A stretch of 64,000 nucleotides of DNA, taken from Hydrogenophaga borbori (GTDB taxonomy: Bacteria; Pseudomonadota; Gammaproteobacteria; Burkholderiales; Burkholderiaceae_C). Where the stretch lies: positions 286,776 to 350,775 of the forward strand of contig NZ_QVLS01000006.1 of assembly GCF_003417535.1 (NCBI RefSeq), given 5' to 3'. The position numbers and the translations under genes were made by a program. Positions within the stretch are counted from its first letter, which is position 1. Every line of letters starts with the position of its first letter. The notes below the pieces were generated by a model. That model had not been told where the DNA came from. It ran no database searches and worked only from the letters and a program-made list of their open reading frames with translations. Below are positions 61,201 through 64,000 of this stretch, piece by piece.

Positions 61201-61860
61201 TCAGGACGCGGCGTTCTCGCGCGCCGCGTCCTCGGCGAAGTCGCCTTCGGGCGCGGCCTGGCCGAAGCCCGGGTAGATCACCGCGAAGTCGGCGGTGATG
61301 CGCTCCAGCGGCAGATCGTCGAAGCTGCCGCGTTCGTTCACGTACTCCATGTGGCGCTGGCCGGCCCGGTCGTAGGGGTGGTACAGCGAGTCGTGCACGC
61401 CATCGAACTCCAGCGGCAGCAGGCCGAACTTCTCGCACAGGGACAAGTTGAAGGCCGGCGTGGCCTTGCGCCAGGCGCCATCGATCCAGAGTTCGGTGTA
61501 GCCGTGCCACACGAAGACGTCGCTGCCCATGGTGCGGCGCAGCTTCTCGGTGCTCATGTGGTTCTTCACGTCGGCGAAGCCCAGCCGCGCCGGGATGCCG
61601 GCGGCGCGCGCCACGGCCGCCATCAGCACCGCCTTGGGCACGCACCAGCCATAACCCAGGCGCAGCGTGGTGCTGGCGCGCATGCCGCCGGGCGAGAGGT
61701 CGATGCGGTAGGGGTCGTAGCGGACCAGGTCGCGCACGGCCAGGTACAGCGCCACCGAACGTTCGCGCACCGACCCGCCGCGCGCGTGTTCGTGCGCAAA
61801 CGCACGGATCGCCGGGTGGTCGCTGTCGATGGCGGGGGTGGGATCGAGGTGGGTGGGCAT
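61201..61860 (-). CDS. Transglutaminase-like domain protein
   Basis: A 219-residue cysteine-hydrolase-fold protein. The transglutaminase core has Cys73 in GYGWCVPKAVLMAAVARAAGIPARLGFADVKNHM and His119 in VWHGYTELWIDG. The third residue, usually Asp in a WIxxDPT motif, is not in the canonical place (the strand reads RKATPAFN), as in some members of this branch. No signal peptide is seen, so it is probably cytoplasmic. The substrate is unknown. It converges on metW with 9 bp between stops. Confidence 0.82.
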   Translation of the reverse strand: MPTHLDPTPAIDSDHPAIRAFAHEHARGGSVRERSVALYLAVRDLVRYDPYRIDLSPGGMRASTTLRLGYGWCVPKAVLMAAVARAAGIPARLGFADVKNHMSTEKLRRTMGSDVFVWHGYTELWIDGAWRKATPAFNLSLCEKFGLLPLEFDGVHDSLYHPYDRAGQRHMEYVNERGSFDDLPLERITADFAVIYPGFGQAAPEGDFAEDAARENAAS

Positions 61861-61992
61861 GGCCGGAAGTTAGCAGAGGCCGCGCCCCCGGGTGGCCGCC
61901 AGGGCGATCCGCCGAATGCTTTGGTACTCAGATTGCGGCCAAGGCACCGCGCCGATGCCCGATAGGCCCGGGTTTGTCGTCCTTTTTCCGAC

Positions 61993-62019
61993 TTCAGACC
62001 GGCCCGCCCCGGCCGATAG
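61993..62019 (+). promoter_or_regulatory. Candidate FliA (sigma28) promoter for the chemotaxis genes
   Basis: GCCGATAG (62012-62019) matches seven of eight bases of the sigma28 -10 consensus GCCGATAA. The -35 half, TTCA at 61993-61996 with 15 bp spacing, is a weak match to TAAA. The context, 49 bp before cheW, supports it. Confidence 0.5.
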
Positions 62020-62067
62020 TCCCTTCACCCCTATTCCCATTCCTTTCTTGCAAGAGGACAGCCAGCC

Positions 62068-62595
62068 ATGGACATGCGCAACGAAGCCACCCACATCGCC
62101 CGCGAAGACGGCGCACGCTCCGCCGCCCAGGCCGCCACCAGCGCGGAGTTCCTGACCTTCCGCCTGGGCGCGGAGGAGTACGGCATCGACATCCTGCGCG
62201 TGCAGGAAATCCGTTCCTACGAAGAGCCCACGCGCATCGCCAACGCGCCGAGCTTCATCAAGGGCGTGGTCAACCTGCGCGGCGTGATCGTGCCGGTGGT
62301 GGACCTGCGCATCAAGCTGGGCTGCGAGAAGGTCGAATACAACGGCTTCACCGTGGTCATCGTGCTCAACGTGCGCGGCCGCGTGGTCGGCGCCGTGGTC
62401 GATTCGGTCTCCGATGTGCTGGAACTCGCCGGTGACCTGATCAAGCCGGCGCCCGAAATGAGCGCCTCGGTCGACACCAGCTTCATCACCGGCATCGCCA
62501 GCGTGGGCGAACGCATGCTGATCCTCATGGACATCGAGGCCCTCATGTCCAGCGCCGACATGGGCCTGATCGAAGGCGCCCAGTCGCTGCAGTAA
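62068..62595 (+). CDS. cheW: Chemotaxis coupling protein CheW
   Basis: A 175-residue adaptor linking chemoreceptors to CheA. After about 25 variable residues the CheW domain runs from [58 protein letters not shown] to the C-terminus ([19 protein letters not shown]). AAGAGGA is upstream of the ATG. An MCP gene follows 49 bp downstream. Confidence 0.97.
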   Translation: MDMRNEATHIAREDGARSAAQAATSAEFLTFRLGAEEYGIDILRVQEIRSYEEPTRIANAPSFIKGVVNLRGVIVPVVDLRIKLGCEKVEYNGFTVVIVLNVRGRVVGAVVDSVSDVLELAGDLIKPAPEMSASVDTSFITGIASVGERMLILMDIEALMSSADMGLIEGAQSLQ

Positions 62596-62643
62596 GCCCG
62601 ACTCCGGCCCTCAAGGCCATCCCGTGGAAGGAGACACCAGACC

Positions 62644-64000
62644 ATGTTCCCCGCCAAGAACACCCAAGAGAACAAGAGCGGCGCCTCGGTGGCACGCCGC
62701 CTGTCCCTGCAGGCTGTGGCACTGCTGGCTGGTACGCTGGCCATCATCAGCATCAGTTTGGCCTTCGTGGTCGAAGGCAATTCGCGCACGCGCCTGGCCG
62801 ATGCCGCCGGCGACAAGGCCGCGGCCCTGGCCGACTCGGTCGACGCCTTCGACGCGACGGCGCGCATGATGACCGAGCGGGCCTACCAGCCCTATCGCAA
62901 GAAGTTCGCCGAGCATTTCGAACTCGACGTCGCCAACAACATGCTCAAGAGCTGGGGCATGCTGCTCAACGGCGACCACAGCGAGGCCGACTCCTTCCAC
63001 CTGGCCAACGGCGGCGTGGCCACCATCTTCATGCGCAAGGGCGACGACTTCGAGCGGATCAGCACCTCGCTGAAGAAGGAAAACGGCGAGCGCGCCGTCG
63101 GCACCACGCTGGCGCGCAACCACCCCGCGTACCCGCTGATGCTGCAGGGCAAGCCCTTCACTGGCCGCGCCGTGCTGTTCGGCACCGCCTACATGACGCA
63201 CTACGAACCCGTGAAGGACGCCGCCGGCCAGGTGGTCGGCATCCTGTTCATCGGTTTTGACATCCGCGACTTCCAGGCCTCGTTGGACAAGCTGGTGTCC
63301 GACGCCACCTACTTCCAGTCCGGCGGCACGGTGATCGTCGATCCGCGCGCCACCAACGCCGAGGCCTTGTTCATCTCGCCGCCCGCGCTGGCTGGCAAGA
63401 AGGTGCTGGAGGTGAACCCAGAGGCCGGCCCCATGATGGATGAGATGCGCGCAGGCCAGGACGTCTTTGTGCGCCACGCCAGCGCCCTGTTCAATCCGCA
63501 GATCACCCGGCCCTGGGCGGTCAAGCGCGACACCAGCGCCAGCGGTTGGTGGGTCATCGCCGAGGTGTCCGACGACGAAGCCATGGCCACGCACTGGCGC
63601 ATGATGTACTTGTTCTGGGGCCTGCTGGTGCTCACGACGCTGCTGCTCGGTGGCGGGCTGTTCGCGCTGATCCGCCGCAGCGTGAGCGCGCCGCTGCGCG
63701 AACTCACCAACGCCGTCACCACGGTGTCCCAGGGCGATCTCACGCAGGCGTTCCACACCACGCGGCGCGACGAACTCGGCACCCTGGTGACCGAGGTCGA
63801 GGCCATGCGCCAGCGCTTCCTGGACATGATGCGCCAGCTGCGCACCGCGGCGGACAGCATCAACACCGCGTCGCAGGAAATCGCCACGGGCAACCAGGAC
63901 CTGAGCTCGCGCACGGAGCAGACGGCGAGCAACCTGCAGGAGACGGCGGCGAGCATGGAGCAGCTGACGGGCACGGTGCGCCAGAGCGCGGACTCGGCGC
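62644..64000 (+). CDS. Methyl-accepting chemotaxis protein (cut by the window end)
   Basis: 452 codons are visible before the window ends. TM1 is at about residues 22-42, followed by a long periplasmic sensor (about 43-320) resembling a Cache_3-Cache_2 fold (FIRKGDDFERISTSLKKENGERAVGT is nearby, and VVGILFIGFDIRDF is Cache-like). TM2 is near 320-345 (MMYLFWGLLVLTTLLLGGGLFALI), with a HAMP domain from there. The methylation and signalling region begins QETAASMEQLTGTVRQSADSA and runs off the edge. The ligand is unknown. GGAAGGAGA precedes the ATG. Confidence 0.95.
   Translation, partial: MFPAKNTQENKSGASVARRLSLQAVALLAGTLAIISISLAFVVEGNSRTRLADAAGDKAAALADSVDAFDATARMMTERAYQPYRKKFAEHFELDVANNMLKSWGMLLNGDHSEADSFHLANGGVATIFMRKGDDFERISTSLKKENGERAVGTTLARNHPAYPLMLQGKPFTGRAVLFGTAYMTHYEPVKDAAGQVVGILFIGFDIRDFQASLDKLVSDATYFQSGGTVIVDPRATNAEALFISPPALAGKKVLEVNPEAGPMMDEMRAGQDVFVRHASALFNPQITRPWAVKRDTSASGWWVIAEVSDDEAMATHWRMMYLFWGLLVLTTLLLGGGLFALIRRSVSAPLRELTNAVTTVSQGDLTQAFHTTRRDELGTLVTEVEAMRQRFLDMMRQLRTAADSINTASQEIATGNQDLSSRTEQTASNLQETAASMEQLTGTVRQSADSA

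Overview
The window is very GC-rich (about 70% by eye), densely packed DNA from a betaproteobacterium, most likely the family Comamonadaceae (Hydrogenophaga/Acidovorax-like). Three things point there: the chromosomal-origin block dnaA-dnaN-gyrB facing away from rpmH-rnpA-yidD-yidC-mnmE; the metX-metW pair; and a three-hairpin intergenic repeat after yidC of a kind I associate with that family. The assignment is inference from gene order and protein style, not from a search.

Layout. 0-2 kb: a C45-family hydrolase and an RpiR-type regulator. 2-9.5 kb: a minus-strand type I restriction-modification operon (half-size HsdS, HsdM, HsdS, HsdR, GNAT acetyltransferase) diverging from a DUF3892-like gene across a control region of TGATGCATCA-type palindromes. 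The HsdR motor motifs are intact, but two nuclease residues look lost. 9.5-11.7 kb: small conserved proteins (hemerythrin, DoxX) and a TetR regulator. 11.8-23 kb: a ten-gene plus-strand catabolic operon (atypical epimerase, acetyltransferase, DHDPS-like lyase, NMT1/THI5-type ABC importer, sugar isomerase-like protein, enolase-superfamily enzyme, amidase, FAD oxidoreductase) behind a promoter that overlaps a TetR-type operator. 23-30.5 kb: a GntR regulator diverging from a TRAP importer coupled by overlapping stops and starts to an amidohydrolase, a racemase-like protein and a hydantoinase. 30.4-40.3 kb: an IclR regulator diverging from a second FAD oxidoreductase, an SDR, a Liv-type ABC importer with fused permease-ATPase, a tandem EthD-like protein and an EamA exporter. 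40.3-44 kb: a lower-GC orphan membrane protein, then soxCD-like sulfur dehydrogenase genes with a TetR gene. 44-54 kb: the replication-origin block. 54-61.9 kb: housekeeping genes (apt, kdsD-kdsC-lptC, SDR, glycine-rich RRM protein, metX-metW, transglutaminase-like). 62-64 kb: start of a chemotaxis operon (cheW, MCP cut by the window end).

How it works together. The middle 30 kb reads as a nutrient-scavenging region: three unrelated importers, each with its own regulator, feed amide-, ureide- or cyclic-imide-cleaving hydrolases (amidase, amidohydrolase, hydantoinase) and flavin or NAD oxidoreductases. The substrates cannot be read from sequence. The clearest regulatory RNA is a SAM-II-type riboswitch followed by an intrinsic terminator ahead of metX. 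The most unusual protein-level signals are the apparently nuclease-dead HsdR beside an extra half-HsdS, a racemase-like protein without the usual cysteines, and an epimerase-like protein with Cys in place of the catalytic Lys.
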